Shown here: piece after piece, positions 11,901-20,680 of the stretch
Layout: every line of letters begins with the position of its first letter
How positions within the stretch are numbered: the first letter of the stretch is position 1
Assembly (NCBI GenBank): GCA_011321845.1
Contig: DROQ01000096.1
Span: forward strand, 1-64,000
Reading direction: 5' to 3'
Length of the DNA stretch: 64,000 nucleotides
Origin: Planctomycetota bacterium
Lineage (GTDB): Bacteria > Planctomycetota > UBA1135 > GCA-002748355
The notes under the pieces: generated by a model
Told to the model about the DNA's origin: nothing
Database searches by the model: none
What the model saw: only the letters and a program-made list of their open reading frames with translations
Program-made: the position numbers and the translations under genes

Positions 11901-12018
11901 CGGCGTCCCGGGGTTACCCAGCCTGAACACTCTCCTCCTCCAGCCCCAGGTCCTCCACCCCCTCCAGGGAGGAGGGTTCGACCTGAGCAATCCGGTGGAG
12001 CTGGTGCTCGGAAGGTAA
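8956..12018 (+). CDS. Secreted ELWxxDGT-repeat protein (paralog 1)
   Basis: A 1020-residue exported protein made mainly of about 16 tandem copies of a ~45-50-residue unit centred on (E)LW-x-[ST]DGT-x-x-GT, with the linker LLKDLxPGxxxSxPxxF and LFFxA. This is the ELWxxDGT repeat family, predicted to fold into beta-propeller-like blades. The start at 8956 is chosen for the TGGAGT upstream and the signal peptide ending near PCPGQ. From about residue 905 a separate C-terminal module begins near CGTEPLLEA and runs through CRLQIAP and PSLNTLLLQPQVL to DLSNPVELVLG. The protein is collinear with the second paralog at 20.7 kb (1023 residues). Location on the surface or outside the cell is inferred. 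Confidence 0.88.
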   Translation: MRTTSHPLGGRAVPTEWPLLLLVFLAGVSLPKPCPGQKLLKNIQADPSVPGNSQPYHFRGGSPLTYFWTNLSYGALWRTDGTKAGTIQLLDKQLVRLPGKIPTGISWKGKFYCSGEDLKLGTELFRSDGTPRGTLLLKDLFPGRSSTQVPNSSKPRDFVATGTFLYFHANTSKGDTLFRSDGTAKGTIPLYHSPGTIADLTPFGNKVVFRDKRNPFVPGGGGGISDGTPAGTQLITKLLLLDNLTPSQHFGVLGRKIFFQARTITSTKGEELWVSDGTSKGTKLFKDLWPGSNGSSPTHFTVAGSKLFFSAFDKNFGNELWVSDGTPGGTKVIRDMNPGPRGSGPFDLKPFGNKLLFSAYTPSKGEEPWISDGTAKGTFMLKDLNPGSVDSHPHSFVQAGKLAFFLTYFQSGGEALYKTDGTPGGTRKVIDLPPLSKTMEPQEVAAFGNRVIFKRNDPKTGEEPWISDGTPSGTKLIKDLAPDEILAKSSCPREFTRLGDRVFFAVQPDKAPPGLWQTDGSSKGTTALPVPLAGTGLAALGDRLVWVGKQGGGSVLLSYEKRTRKTRTLFRSSQKIRRSRHTFSGFQLYSVTDPRRGPTLLITDGTQAGTKTFVPPSGSGADMLTQPLPFGKRAVLAGPYQANPKSKVLPLWITDGTSAGTRLLATIPIQPPVLSIELLAPVRMGKELFFFLKLNLGPLARTILWKTDGTPAGTIPVKAFQSTFMRELVAWKGKLFFAADDSSFGLEPWVSDGTPAGTKMLRDLWPGFWSSNPNHFTPLGQKLLFQAWDPKKGVELFVTDGTQKGTSLLKDVHPGFKDGVGTLFALGSRYVGFLGDDGTSGLRFWVSDGTFAGTRPASNRLPGNTLGNPFSPALLRGQLFFSWPDSVHGVEPFTWFPGASARAYGRACGTEPLLEATDPVLGGRVQFRGELDPRQGVGVLLLGSTAPYPLRVGQGCRLQIAPFGALLPIPVQAKQGSFKLSFGVPGLPSLNTLLLQPQVLHPLQGGGFDLSNPVELVLGR

Positions 12019-12053
12019 GCTCCCCCCCGGCAGCTCCCCCCCGGCCACCCCTC

Positions 12054-12073
12054 CCCCCGGCCCAGGCCGGGGG
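12054..12073. terminator. Hairpin between convergent genes
   Basis: CCCCCGGCC (12054-12062), loop CA, GGCCGGGGG (12065-12073): a perfect 9-bp stem between the ELWxxDGT gene end and the convergent ABC permease end. No T-run is present on either side. The bases before it hold three C-runs separated by GG. Confidence 0.45.
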
Positions 12074-12078
12074 ATCCT

Positions 12079-12885
12079 TCAGGTCCGGATGCTCGTCGAG
12101 CGTTTCCAGGCGTACATGGAGAGCAGGGCGGTCACGACGACCGAGCCGAGAATGACCGAGAGGGAAGAACTCAGACTGACCTCGCTGCGGCCGAGGAAGG
12201 CGAGGCGCAGGCCGTCGATGCAGTAGAGGAGGGGGTTCCAGAAGGCGGCCGGTTCGATCCAGTCGGGATAGCGGGCCACCGGGATGAACACGGCTCCCAG
12301 GTAAGTGAAGGGGAGGATGATGAAGGTGGAGATGCGGGCGACGTCATCGAACTTGGTCGCGAAGACACCGGCGGTCACGCCGAGGAGGGAGAACCCGAGG
12401 CAGGACATGCAGAGAAGGAAAAGGGCCAGGAAGGGATGCGCGGGGATGGGACCGCCGAAGGGGAGGGTAACAGCCCAGGTCAGGATACCGACGAGGGCGC
12501 CCCTGGTGACCGAAGCAAAGCTGTAGGCCAGGGCGATCTCGAGATCGGTGAGGGGGGACACAAGGAGGTCCACCAGGTTGTTCTGGAACTTGCTGATCAG
12601 GATGGTCGAGGCGGAGTTATTGAAGGCGTGCTGCATGGCCCCCATCATCGCGAGGCCGGGGACGAGGTACTGCATGTAGCTGACCCCCTCCTGCACGTCG
12701 TGGAGGCGGTCGCCGAGCCCGCCGACGAAGATGACGAGGTAGAGGCCCGCGGTCACCAGCGGGGTGACGACGGTCTGCACGACGACGATCATGAAGCGCA
12801 TGATCTCGCGCCGGACGAGAGTCCAAAAGGGGAAGCCGAAGAGGGGAAGGACCCGGTCCTTGGGTTGGGGAGCGAGGGGACTCAT
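12079..12885 (-). CDS. ABC-2 type transporter permease
   Basis: A 268-residue integral membrane subunit of an ABC exporter. About six hydrophobic helices are visible, with the ABC-2 signature region FSLLGVTAGVFATKFDDVARISTF mid to late in the protein and YPDWIEPAAFWNPLLYCIDGLR before the last helix, as in NodJ/DrrB-like permeases. The ATG at 12885 overlaps the ATPase stop by ATGA, so the pair is a translationally coupled transporter. The frame is open upstream but that part is inside the ATPase gene. The substrate is unknown; drugs, polysaccharide or lipid are all possible for this class. Confidence 0.88.
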   Translation of the reverse strand: MSPLAPQPKDRVLPLFGFPFWTLVRREIMRFMIVVVQTVVTPLVTAGLYLVIFVGGLGDRLHDVQEGVSYMQYLVPGLAMMGAMQHAFNNSASTILISKFQNNLVDLLVSPLTDLEIALAYSFASVTRGALVGILTWAVTLPFGGPIPAHPFLALFLLCMSCLGFSLLGVTAGVFATKFDDVARISTFIILPFTYLGAVFIPVARYPDWIEPAAFWNPLLYCIDGLRLAFLGRSEVSLSSSLSVILGSVVVTALLSMYAWKRSTSIRT

Positions 12886-13823
12886 ACACCCAGCTCCTTG
12901 GGCTGGCGCTCGCCCCGCCCGCGGGTCAGCTCGAGGAAGACGTCCTCCAGGTCGGGGCGCTTGACCTCGACGTCCACGGGGGCGATCCCGAGGTCGGCCA
13001 GGCGCCGCCAGAAGGCTTCGCGGTCCTCCTTGCCCTTGGTCCGGAGAGAGAGGACCCTTCCCCCTTCGAGGAGCTGGGCGGAAAACTCGCGGAGGCTCAG
13101 AGGGACCTGGGGCAGCGGCTTCTCGAAACGCAGCCGCAACTCGCGGTCGCTGTGACGCTTCAGGAGGTCCTCGGTTTTCTCCAGGGCGAGGATTTGGCCG
13201 CGGCCGAGGATGCCGATGCGTTCGCAGCCATCCTCGGCCTCGTCGAGGTAGTGGGTGGTGAGCAGGATGGTCGTCCCCGCGGCGTGGATCTCCCGGATGA
13301 AGGCCCAAAACTCGCGGCGAAGCTCCACGTCCACTCCCGCGGTCGGCTCGTCCAGGATCACCACCGGAGGTTTGTGCACCAGGGCCTTGGCCACGAGGAG
13401 GCGGCGCTTCATTCCTCCCGAGAGTTCATGGCCGAGCTTGTTCCGATGCTCCCAGAGATAGAGGCGCTGCAGCAGTTCCTCGATCCAGGGGCCGGGTTTG
13501 CGGACCCCGAAGAGGCCCGCCTGGATCTTGAGAGTCTTCCAGATGGACATGAGCCGGTCGGTGGAGACCTCCTGTGGGACGACACCGAGGTTGCGGCGAC
13601 TCAAACGAAACTGGGAGACCACGTCGTAGCCCATGACCCTGGCGAAACCCGAGCTGGGACGGGTCAGGCCGGCGAGAATGTTGAGGGTTGTGCTTTTGCC
13701 CGCGCCGTTCGGGCCGAGAAGGCCGAAGAACTCCCCCTGGGCGACTTCGAAGGAGACACCTCCCAAGGCGGGAACCTCGCCGTAGTTCTTGGCCAGCTCA
13801 CGGACCTGGATGGCGGGGGTCAT
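12882..13823 (-). CDS. ABC transporter ATP-binding protein (exporter type)
   Basis: The ATPase that powers the adjacent ABC-2 permease. It shows Walker A GPNGAGKST near residue 40, a Q-loop region GVVPQEV, the signature LSGGMKRR, Walker B VVILDEPTAGVD and the H-loop TTHYLDEAE. At 313 residues it carries the C-terminal extension common in DrrA/NodI-like exporters. I choose the start MTPAIQV at 13823 because GGGGAGGAGG precedes it and it overlaps the stop of the DUF2017-like gene by ATGA; an ATG eight codons upstream is possible. It belongs to the run mcmA-clpS-DUF2017-ATPase-permease. Confidence 0.92.
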   Translation of the reverse strand: MTPAIQVRELAKNYGEVPALGGVSFEVAQGEFFGLLGPNGAGKSTTLNILAGLTRPSSGFARVMGYDVVSQFRLSRRNLGVVPQEVSTDRLMSIWKTLKIQAGLFGVRKPGPWIEELLQRLYLWEHRNKLGHELSGGMKRRLLVAKALVHKPPVVILDEPTAGVDVELRREFWAFIREIHAAGTTILLTTHYLDEAEDGCERIGILGRGQILALEKTEDLLKRHSDRELRLRFEKPLPQVPLSLREFSAQLLEGGRVLSLRTKGKEDREAFWRRLADLGIAPVDVEVKRPDLEDVFLELTRGRGERQPKELGV

Positions 13824-14347
13824 CCCTCCTCCCCGGGCTCCGCCCATCCATGGCTCTCCTGGGGCTCCAGGAGCATCTGCTGCACGTGGCCGAGGATGGA
13901 GATCTGCAGGAGGGCGATCTCCTTGTCCTCCGGAGGATCCTCAAGGATAGGCTCCCTCGCCATATCCTCAGCCGTGATGGAAAAATCTTCTCCCAGCAAG
14001 AGACGAGCAGCGTTGAGACCCGCGAGCCACGCGTTGGCATGGGTTTCGGGGATCCTCAGCTCAAAGGTCAAGGTGGCCCCATCGATCCCGAAGTTGCGCA
14101 GATCCCCCCGAATGATTTCGACACGGTCGGCGAAGAGGTGGAGCAAGTCCGGGGAGGAGTATTTCTCCCAATCCTCACGATGCTCCGGCGTTTGCTGGAA
14201 GGCGTTGGGAAAGAGGGCGCTTCGGATGTCCTCCTCCTCGCGATCCAGGATCTCCGGCAGAATCAGCAGGCACTGGATGTAAAACGCCGGCAGGTTGCGA
14301 AGGATCAAGTCCCCCTTGGGGCTTTTTTCGACGAAGGGTCCTTCCAT
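13820..14347 (-). CDS. DUF2017-like protein downstream of ClpS
   Basis: A 175-residue soluble, mainly helical protein. The pattern ALFPNAF, then EDWEKYSSPDLLHLFADR, then NAWLAGLNAARLLLGEDF matches what I know of DUF2017, a family of unknown function usually encoded beside clpS in Actinobacteria. Here too it starts three bases after the clpS stop, which strengthens the call and suggests a function linked to ClpS-dependent proteolysis. No catalytic motif is visible. It overlaps the ABC ATPase start by 4 bp, probably just operon packing. Confidence 0.68.
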   Translation of the reverse strand: MEGPFVEKSPKGDLILRNLPAFYIQCLLILPEILDREEEDIRSALFPNAFQQTPEHREDWEKYSSPDLLHLFADRVEIIRGDLRNFGIDGATLTFELRIPETHANAWLAGLNAARLLLGEDFSITAEDMAREPILEDPPEDKEIALLQISILGHVQQMLLEPQESHGWAEPGEEG

Positions 14348-14350
14348 GTC

Positions 14351-14656
14351 TCAGTCCCTGCCGGCCCCCACGCGTTCGAGCGTGGTCCGGAGGTGGTAAG
14401 ACTGGAGTTTGCTCGCGTAGACCTCGGCCCGCTCCCGCTCACCTGTCCAGACGACCGAACGCCCTTGGTTGTGCACTTCGAGCATGAGCTTGCGGGCCTT
14501 GGCCGTCGAATAGCCGAAGACCTTCTGGAAGACATCCACGACATAACTCATCAGGGAGATGGGATCGTCATGGACGACCACGTTCCATGGAGGCGCAGTC
14601 TTGGTCCGCGTGATGGTTTCCGTCTTGGTCTCTTCCTGTGTCGCTCCCCAAACCAT
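14351..14656 (-). CDS. clpS: ClpS, adaptor for ClpAP/ClpCP (N-end rule)
   Basis: Delivers N-degron substrates to the Clp protease. The 101-residue product has a charged flexible N-terminal extension (EETKTETITRTKTAPP) followed by the ClpS core: WNVVVHDDPISLMSYVVDVFQKVFG, where NVVVHDDP is the substrate-pocket motif, VHNQGRSVVWTGERERAEVYASKLQ, and a C-terminal beta strand LRTTLER. I start at the ATG at 14656 because AGGA lies at good spacing; an in-frame ATG three codons upstream is possible. It follows mcmA by 29 bp and precedes the DUF2017-like gene by 3 bp. No clpA or clpC is in the window. Confidence 0.9.
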   Translation of the reverse strand: MVWGATQEETKTETITRTKTAPPWNVVVHDDPISLMSYVVDVFQKVFGYSTAKARKLMLEVHNQGRSVVWTGERERAEVYASKLQSYHLRTTLERVGAGRD

Positions 14657-14685
14657 GTCCAACATCCTGCCGCGAGAACCCCGTT

Positions 14686-16332
<1,647 letters not shown>

Positions 16333-16445
16333 CTCTCGCTCCTTTGGGACACAAGCAGGTCCACATTCCAGCCCATCCGTCCCTTTTTACAACACCTCAT
16401 GGAGAGAGCGCTCAAGTTCCCCACAGAAAAGTCCGATGACAGGGC

Positions 16446-16673
16446 ATGATGCAAGCAGATGTGGAATTCGTCGACAGCAACCGTTTCGAGTCCGAATACT
16501 TCAACACCGGCCCCCGCCGCTCCCTGACCGACCATGAAGTCGACCTCGAAGAAGGCGACCTCTGCCCCGTCTGCGGAAAGGCCCCTCTCTCCTTCCGCGA
16601 ACTGCGCGGCCGCGCCGGCTACCCCCGCATCCAAGCCTGGTGCGACCTCTGCGGCTCCTCCGGCGTCCTCTAA
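16446..16673 (+). CDS. Small zinc-ribbon-like protein of unknown function
   Basis: A 75-residue protein with four cysteines in two pairs, LCPVCGKAP near residues 39-47 and WCDLCGSSG near residues 65-73, spaced as in a small zinc ribbon. The N-terminus is acidic and polar. The Shine-Dalgarno is weak, but codon use and GC at third positions look like those of neighbouring genes. It is divergent from the mutase gene and lies immediately left of the hairpin-repeat array that precedes the twin ATPases. A regulatory or adaptor role is possible but nothing in the sequence proves it. Confidence 0.5.
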   Translation: MMQADVEFVDSNRFESEYFNTGPRRSLTDHEVDLEEGDLCPVCGKAPLSFRELRGRAGYPRIQAWCDLCGSSGVL

Positions 16674-16678
16674 AAACA

Positions 16679-16872
16679 CCAGCAGAAAACGCCGGTAGAA
16701 AAGCCAGTAGGAAACGCCAGTAGGAAACGCCTCCAGGCGTTTCACGTAGAAAACGTCTCCAGACGTTTTAGTAGAAAACACCGGTAGAAAACGCCTCCAG
16801 GCGTTTTGCGCAGGAAACGCCGGTAGAAAACGCCTCCAGGCGTTTTGCGTAGGAAACGCCTCCAGGCGTTTC
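16679..16872. repeat. Array of short hairpin repeats (GTAGRAAACGCC family)
   Basis: About 190 bp of repeated units beginning GTAG(A/G)AAACGCC. Five copies complete a palindrome with 9-bp arms and a CC centre: 16724-16743, 16750-16769, 16788-16807, 16827-16846 and 16853-16872 (typical copy AAAACGCCTCCAGGCGTTTT). The remaining units are half-copies near 16682-16720 and 16771-16825. The second palindrome reads AACGTCTCCAGACGTT: both arms changed together, so base pairing is kept. Spacing is irregular and there are no unique spacers, so this is not a CRISPR. It ends about 45 bp before the palindromic operator of the ATPase pair. Confidence 0.85.
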
Positions 16873-16918
16873 GCCCCCCCACCCCCCAAAAACCCAAGCC
16901 CACCCCTTCCCCTCTCCG

Positions 16919-16940
16919 ATTTATACGCTAACGTATAAAT
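16919..16940. promoter_or_regulatory. Perfect palindromic operator/promoter of the twin-ATPase operon
   Basis: ATTTATACG (16919-16927), CTAA, CGTATAAAT (16932-16940): a perfect 9-bp inverted repeat, strikingly AT-rich against its surroundings. It contains -10-like TATAAA and ends 20 bases before the ATG. A second small palindrome, GGAGAACTCC (16949-16958), covers the likely ribosome-binding site. A dimeric repressor site overlapping the promoter is the simplest reading. Confidence 0.6.
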
Positions 16941-16960
16941 ACAAATCCGGAGAACTCCAA

Positions 16961-18160
16961 ATGCGAAACATCACAGGCACCCCCGTCGAAGGCCAAGACT
17001 TCTTCGGCCGCAGCGAAGAAGCCGCCCAATTCCTCGACCTCCTCCACGAGAACGCCAACATCCTCCTCACTGCCCCCCGCCGCGTCGGAAAAACCTCCTT
17101 CGTCCTCGAGATCTGCCGCCGCTGGGAAGAAGAAGGGCACAAAGCCACCCTCCTCGACATCGAGGACTGTGCCGACGAGCTGGCCTTCGCCGAACGCCTC
17201 CTCAGCAGCCTCGAGCAAAGCGGGGTCGGCCGCGGCCTCCTCGACACCATCGCCAAGGGCCTCCGCAGGATCCGCAAGGCCCTCGGCCGGGTCAAGCTGG
17301 GCGCCGCCGGAGTCAACGCCGACCTCGGGGACGATTCCCAGGAGACTGTCGCCTCCGTGATCGAGAACCTCCTGGCCAAAGTGGAGCGCGGAGAACAAAA
17401 ACTCCTCATCGCCATCGACGAACTCCCGGAGATGCTCCTCCACCTGGCCCAGGCCCCCGACGGCCAGGCAAGGGTGTCCCTCTTCCTCCACTTCCTGCGA
17501 CGGCTGCGGCAGAGCTACCGGGACAAGGTCCGTTGGATCTTCCTGGGCTCCATCGGCTTGGACCATTTCGTGGAGGAACGCGGGCTGGCCAAGACGATCA
17601 ACGATCTCACAGTCGAGACTCTCGGAGTCTTCCCCCGGGAGGAGGCGGAGGCCTTCCTCGAGAAGCTGGCGGAGGGCTATGGCATGCACTGGGTGGACGA
17701 TGCTGACAGCTATCTCATCGAAAAGCTGGGCTGGCCCCTCCCCCACCACCTCCAGCTCGTCTTCCACACAGTGCGGAGCGCGATGCGAAGTACGGACCAG
17801 GCGGAGATCGACCGGGAGCGGGTGGACCAGGCCTTCGAAGAGTTGCTGCAGCCGCAGAGGTTGGGGACCTTCGACACCTGGCGGGCCCGCCTCGACGAGG
17901 AGCTGGGGGCGGAGGACGCGGCCTTGGCCAAGCGGCTTCTCGGCATCCTCTGCCGGGACCCCAAGGGTGCCGATCGGGACAGCCTCCTGCAGGGAGTGGC
18001 CCAGGCCTATCCCCACACGGATCCCGGCGAACTCAAAGACCGCGTCCGGGAGGCCCTCCACCTTCTCGTGCGGGATGGATACCTGATCCCGGCCGAGGGG
18101 CGGCACGCCTTCCGCTCCTTCTTGCTGCGCGAATACTGGAGAAGGAGGGAGGGCGCATGA
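16961..18160 (+). CDS. AAA+/STAND-like ATPase, first of a twin-ATPase pair
   Basis: A 399-residue P-loop ATPase of the archaeal-ATPase/Orc-like type. In order: FFGRSEEAAQFLDLL (the usual opening of this family), Walker A TAPRRVGKTS near residue 40, Walker B LLIAIDELPEML near 150, a sensor-like WIFLGSIGLD near 190, and GWPLPHHLQLVF near 255, which occupies the place of the GxP motif. The last ~100 residues look like a winged helix. The gene follows the palindromic operator with ~20 bases of leader and overlaps the next ATPase gene by ATGA. No nuclease, protease or membrane segment is visible. The function is unknown; defence, DNA handling or signalling are all open. Confidence 0.82.
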   Translation: MRNITGTPVEGQDFFGRSEEAAQFLDLLHENANILLTAPRRVGKTSFVLEICRRWEEEGHKATLLDIEDCADELAFAERLLSSLEQSGVGRGLLDTIAKGLRRIRKALGRVKLGAAGVNADLGDDSQETVASVIENLLAKVERGEQKLLIAIDELPEMLLHLAQAPDGQARVSLFLHFLRRLRQSYRDKVRWIFLGSIGLDHFVEERGLAKTINDLTVETLGVFPREEAEAFLEKLAEGYGMHWVDDADSYLIEKLGWPLPHHLQLVFHTVRSAMRSTDQAEIDRERVDQAFEELLQPQRLGTFDTWRARLDEELGAEDAALAKRLLGILCRDPKGADRDSLLQGVAQAYPHTDPGELKDRVREALHLLVRDGYLIPAEGRHAFRSFLLREYWRRREGA

Positions 18161-19737
18161 AACCCTGTCCTCCGCTCTATGACATCGCCTCCCTCCCAGC
18201 CCCCGAAGTCGAGGAGCTGTTCTACTTTCATGCCCCCCTCCTCGCGGACCTGCTCGAGGACCTGGAGAGGGAGACGGCGCGCTCGAGGGCACAACACCAC
18301 CTCCTCATCGGCGGGGAAGGAGCGGGCAAATCCACCCTCCTCGCCAGGCTCAGAGGCGCGCTTCTGGACACATACGCCAGGCGCGGGAACAAAAGAAACA
18401 AGCACAAGGCCAAGGGCGGCCATCCCCTCTTCCCCATCTACCTCTCACCAACCGCCCTGACCCTGGGGCGGCTCTCCCAGCTCTGGCTCCGGGTGGGGGG
18501 GGCCCTGCCCATCGATTTCCACCCACCGGGGGGGACCGAACAGGAGGAAAACGAAGAACAACTCTTGCGGGAACTGCCGGCGCGCATCCTGGAGGCTTGC
18601 AGCGAGGCGGGCCTCCGCCCCGTCCTGCTGCTCGAAGATTTCGACCTCTTCCTGGGTCGAGTCGCCCGGCAGGAGCGCAGCTTGCGGGCCCTCCTGCTCC
18701 AACCCGGCGCCCCCATCCTGGTCGCGAGCGCTTCCCGGGCCGGGAGCCAAGACTACCAGGCAGCCTTTTTCGACCACTTCAAGACCCACTACCTCCCCGC
18801 GCCCAACGTCCAGCAGGCACGTGGCTTGCTCCTCCATTTCGCAGAGGTCCTCGAGCGCCCCCGCCTGGCCAAGAGCCCCGGCCTGAGCGAGGGCCGCTGC
18901 GCCGCCCTTCAGGTTTTCACCGGAGGCAACCCCCGGAGTCTCACCCGCCTCTGGAAACTCTACGCACAGGGAAGGCCCACCCGCATCGAAGAAGACCTCG
19001 CCTACCTCCTGGACGAGGAGACCCCCGTCCACGGGGCCCTGTTGGACAGCCTCTCCGAGCAGGCCAGGGTCGTCCTGGTCTCCATGGCCGCCCACTGGAG
19101 CCCCATCGCCCTTGGTACCCTCGCCAAGGCCTGCTCCCTCCCCAAGGGCAGCGTCAGCTCCCAACTCGACCGCCTGCGCAAGGCCGGTCTCGTCCATCTC
19201 CGCTCCCTCCCCGGCACCCGTCGAAAAGGCTACGAGATCGCCCACCGCCGCCTCGCCCTCTGGCTCCTGGCCCAGGACTCCACAACCGACGGCCGGACCC
19301 GCCTCTTCGCCCTGGCCCGCTTCCTCGAGTCCTTCCTCCCCGCCCAACAGAGCTGGGCGGATCCAGGCGGGACACCCATGCTTCGTGGAGCCCTTCCCCG
19401 CGAGCTGGGCCGCCTGGCCACCCTGCTGAGCGAAAAGAATTGGGGACAGGCCGCCGAGGAGCTGCCACCCCTCCTGACCCAGCTCCCGGACCTCCCGGGC
19501 CGGAGCCTGGGAGCCTGGCTGGCCCTCTTCCGCGCCGGGCTCGCGGCCGGGTTCGGGGGCGAACTGTTGGATCTTGTGGAAAACTCCAGGGAAGCAGCAG
19601 CCCTTTTCCCCTGGGTCGAAGCCCTGCGCGCCCGCCTCCACCAGAATCCCTCCCTCCTTCTCGCCCTCCCCCACGAACTGCGCCCCAGCGCGCAATGGCT
19701 CTACGAGGCCCTGGAACAACCCAAAGAAGAGTCCTGA
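18157..19737 (+). CDS. AAA+/STAND-like ATPase with winged helix, second of the twin pair
   Basis: A 526-residue ATPase distantly related in plan to its upstream partner. Walker A LIGGEGAGKST is near residue 50, Walker B PVLLLEDFDLF near 155-165, a sensor-like ILVASASRAG near 185, and TGGNPRSLTRLWKLY near 255, the GGNPR motif of Orc/STAND ATPases. A MarR-like winged helix follows at ~305-350 (IALGTLAKACSLPKGSVSSQLDRLRKAG, continuing into the wing), then ~170 leucine-rich helical residues that could be TPR-like. Two different ATPases, both with DNA-binding-type tails, in one coupled operon suggest a heteromeric machine. One copy of the dispersed motif GGACACCCAT lies inside at 19370. Confidence 0.8.
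   Translation: MKPCPPLYDIASLPAPEVEELFYFHAPLLADLLEDLERETARSRAQHHLLIGGEGAGKSTLLARLRGALLDTYARRGNKRNKHKAKGGHPLFPIYLSPTALTLGRLSQLWLRVGGALPIDFHPPGGTEQEENEEQLLRELPARILEACSEAGLRPVLLLEDFDLFLGRVARQERSLRALLLQPGAPILVASASRAGSQDYQAAFFDHFKTHYLPAPNVQQARGLLLHFAEVLERPRLAKSPGLSEGRCAALQVFTGGNPRSLTRLWKLYAQGRPTRIEEDLAYLLDEETPVHGALLDSLSEQARVVLVSMAAHWSPIALGTLAKACSLPKGSVSSQLDRLRKAGLVHLRSLPGTRRKGYEIAHRRLALWLLAQDSTTDGRTRLFALARFLESFLPAQQSWADPGGTPMLRGALPRELGRLATLLSEKNWGQAAEELPPLLTQLPDLPGRSLGAWLALFRAGLAAGFGGELLDLVENSREAAALFPWVEALRARLHQNPSLLLALPHELRPSAQWLYEALEQPKEES
19370..19379 (-). repeat. Copy of dispersed motif ATGGGTGTCC (minus strand)
   Basis: GGACACCCAT inside the second twin-ATPase gene, read there as codons GGG-ACA-CCC-ATG. 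On the minus strand it continues as ATGGGTGTCCCG. Confidence 0.6.
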
Positions 19738-19776
19738 CCGGGCACAGATGGAAGGGGAGTGAGGTATAACGGCCCC

Positions 19777-20547
19777 ATGCGCATCCTCAGCTCCCTCCAT
19801 CCACGCTTTCTCTCCAACTCCTACCTCCTGATCGACGAGGCCAGTGGAGAGGCGGCTCTTATCGACAGCGGCGCGCCCATGGAGCCCCTGCTCCCTCCCC
19901 TCGAGAGTGGTGAAGCCAAACTACGTTACATCCTCTGCACCCACCACCACCACGACCACATCGAACACAACGCCGACTTTGCCCATCGCTTCGGCGCCCC
20001 CGTCCTCGCCGCCCAGGCCGAAGCTCCCCTCTTCCCGCCCGCTCAGCGCGCCCTCCTCGGCCCCCTTCTGGAGGACGGGGACAGCCTCCCACTGGGCCGC
20101 CTCGAAATCCGCTGCCTCCTGATCCCCGGGCACACGGCCGGGCAGTTGGCTTTCCTCGCCCAGGCTCCCAACAGCCCCCCCGCGACCCAGGCCCTCTTCA
20201 CGGGGGACACCCTTTTTCGCGGCAGCGTGGGCGGCACCATGGGGCCCGGCCACACAAGCTTCGAGGATCTCCACCACTCCATCATGGAGGTCCTGATGTC
20301 CCTTCCCCGCGAGACCCCGATCCACCCCGGCCACTGCGAGCCCAGCACCCTTGCCGAGGAATGGGAGCACAACCCCTTTGTCCAGCTCTGGCGCGGCCTC
20401 CTCCCCTCCGCCGAGCAGCCCGCCGAAGCCTTCGGAAAACCCGTGACCCTCATGCTCCGAGCCCAGGACTACGACGGCGGCTCCAAGTGTCAGATCCGAT
20501 TCCCCGATGGAAGGATCGCCATCGCCCCCGGCTCCCGTGTCCACTGA
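19777..20547 (+). CDS. Metallo-beta-lactamase-fold hydrolase (glyoxalase II-like)
   Basis: A 256-residue cytoplasmic metallohydrolase. The dinuclear zinc motif CTHHHHDHIEHN is near residue 55, followed by the ligand His of PGHTAGQ, the Asp of FTGDTLFRGSVG and the final His of HPGHCEPST. These match the glyoxalase II/RNase-Z-like superfamily. About 45 extra residues at the C-terminus have no assigned domain. I start at the ATG at 19777 (GAGGT upstream); an in-frame GTG at 19759 is less likely because its Shine-Dalgarno would be too close. It follows the twin ATPases by 39 bp, so cotranscription is possible. The substrate is unknown. Confidence 0.85.
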   Translation: MRILSSLHPRFLSNSYLLIDEASGEAALIDSGAPMEPLLPPLESGEAKLRYILCTHHHHDHIEHNADFAHRFGAPVLAAQAEAPLFPPAQRALLGPLLEDGDSLPLGRLEIRCLLIPGHTAGQLAFLAQAPNSPPATQALFTGDTLFRGSVGGTMGPGHTSFEDLHHSIMEVLMSLPRETPIHPGHCEPSTLAEEWEHNPFVQLWRGLLPSAEQPAEAFGKPVTLMLRAQDYDGGSKCQIRFPDGRIAIAPGSRVH

Positions 20548-20680
20548 AATGGAAAAGCTAAGCCTGAACACTGGACCTCGACCAAAGAGGACTCGCAGTT
20601 GAAGCATTGGGGATTGCCGGGAAAAGCATAAGAGAGTAGCTTTGCTCTTAGCCCCGACCCGCATTGCAGAGGAGCAAACC

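Noticed and set aside
16679..16872. CRISPR array
   Set aside because: Repeats are adjacent or irregularly spaced, palindromic, and have no unique spacers of constant length; no cas gene is nearby.
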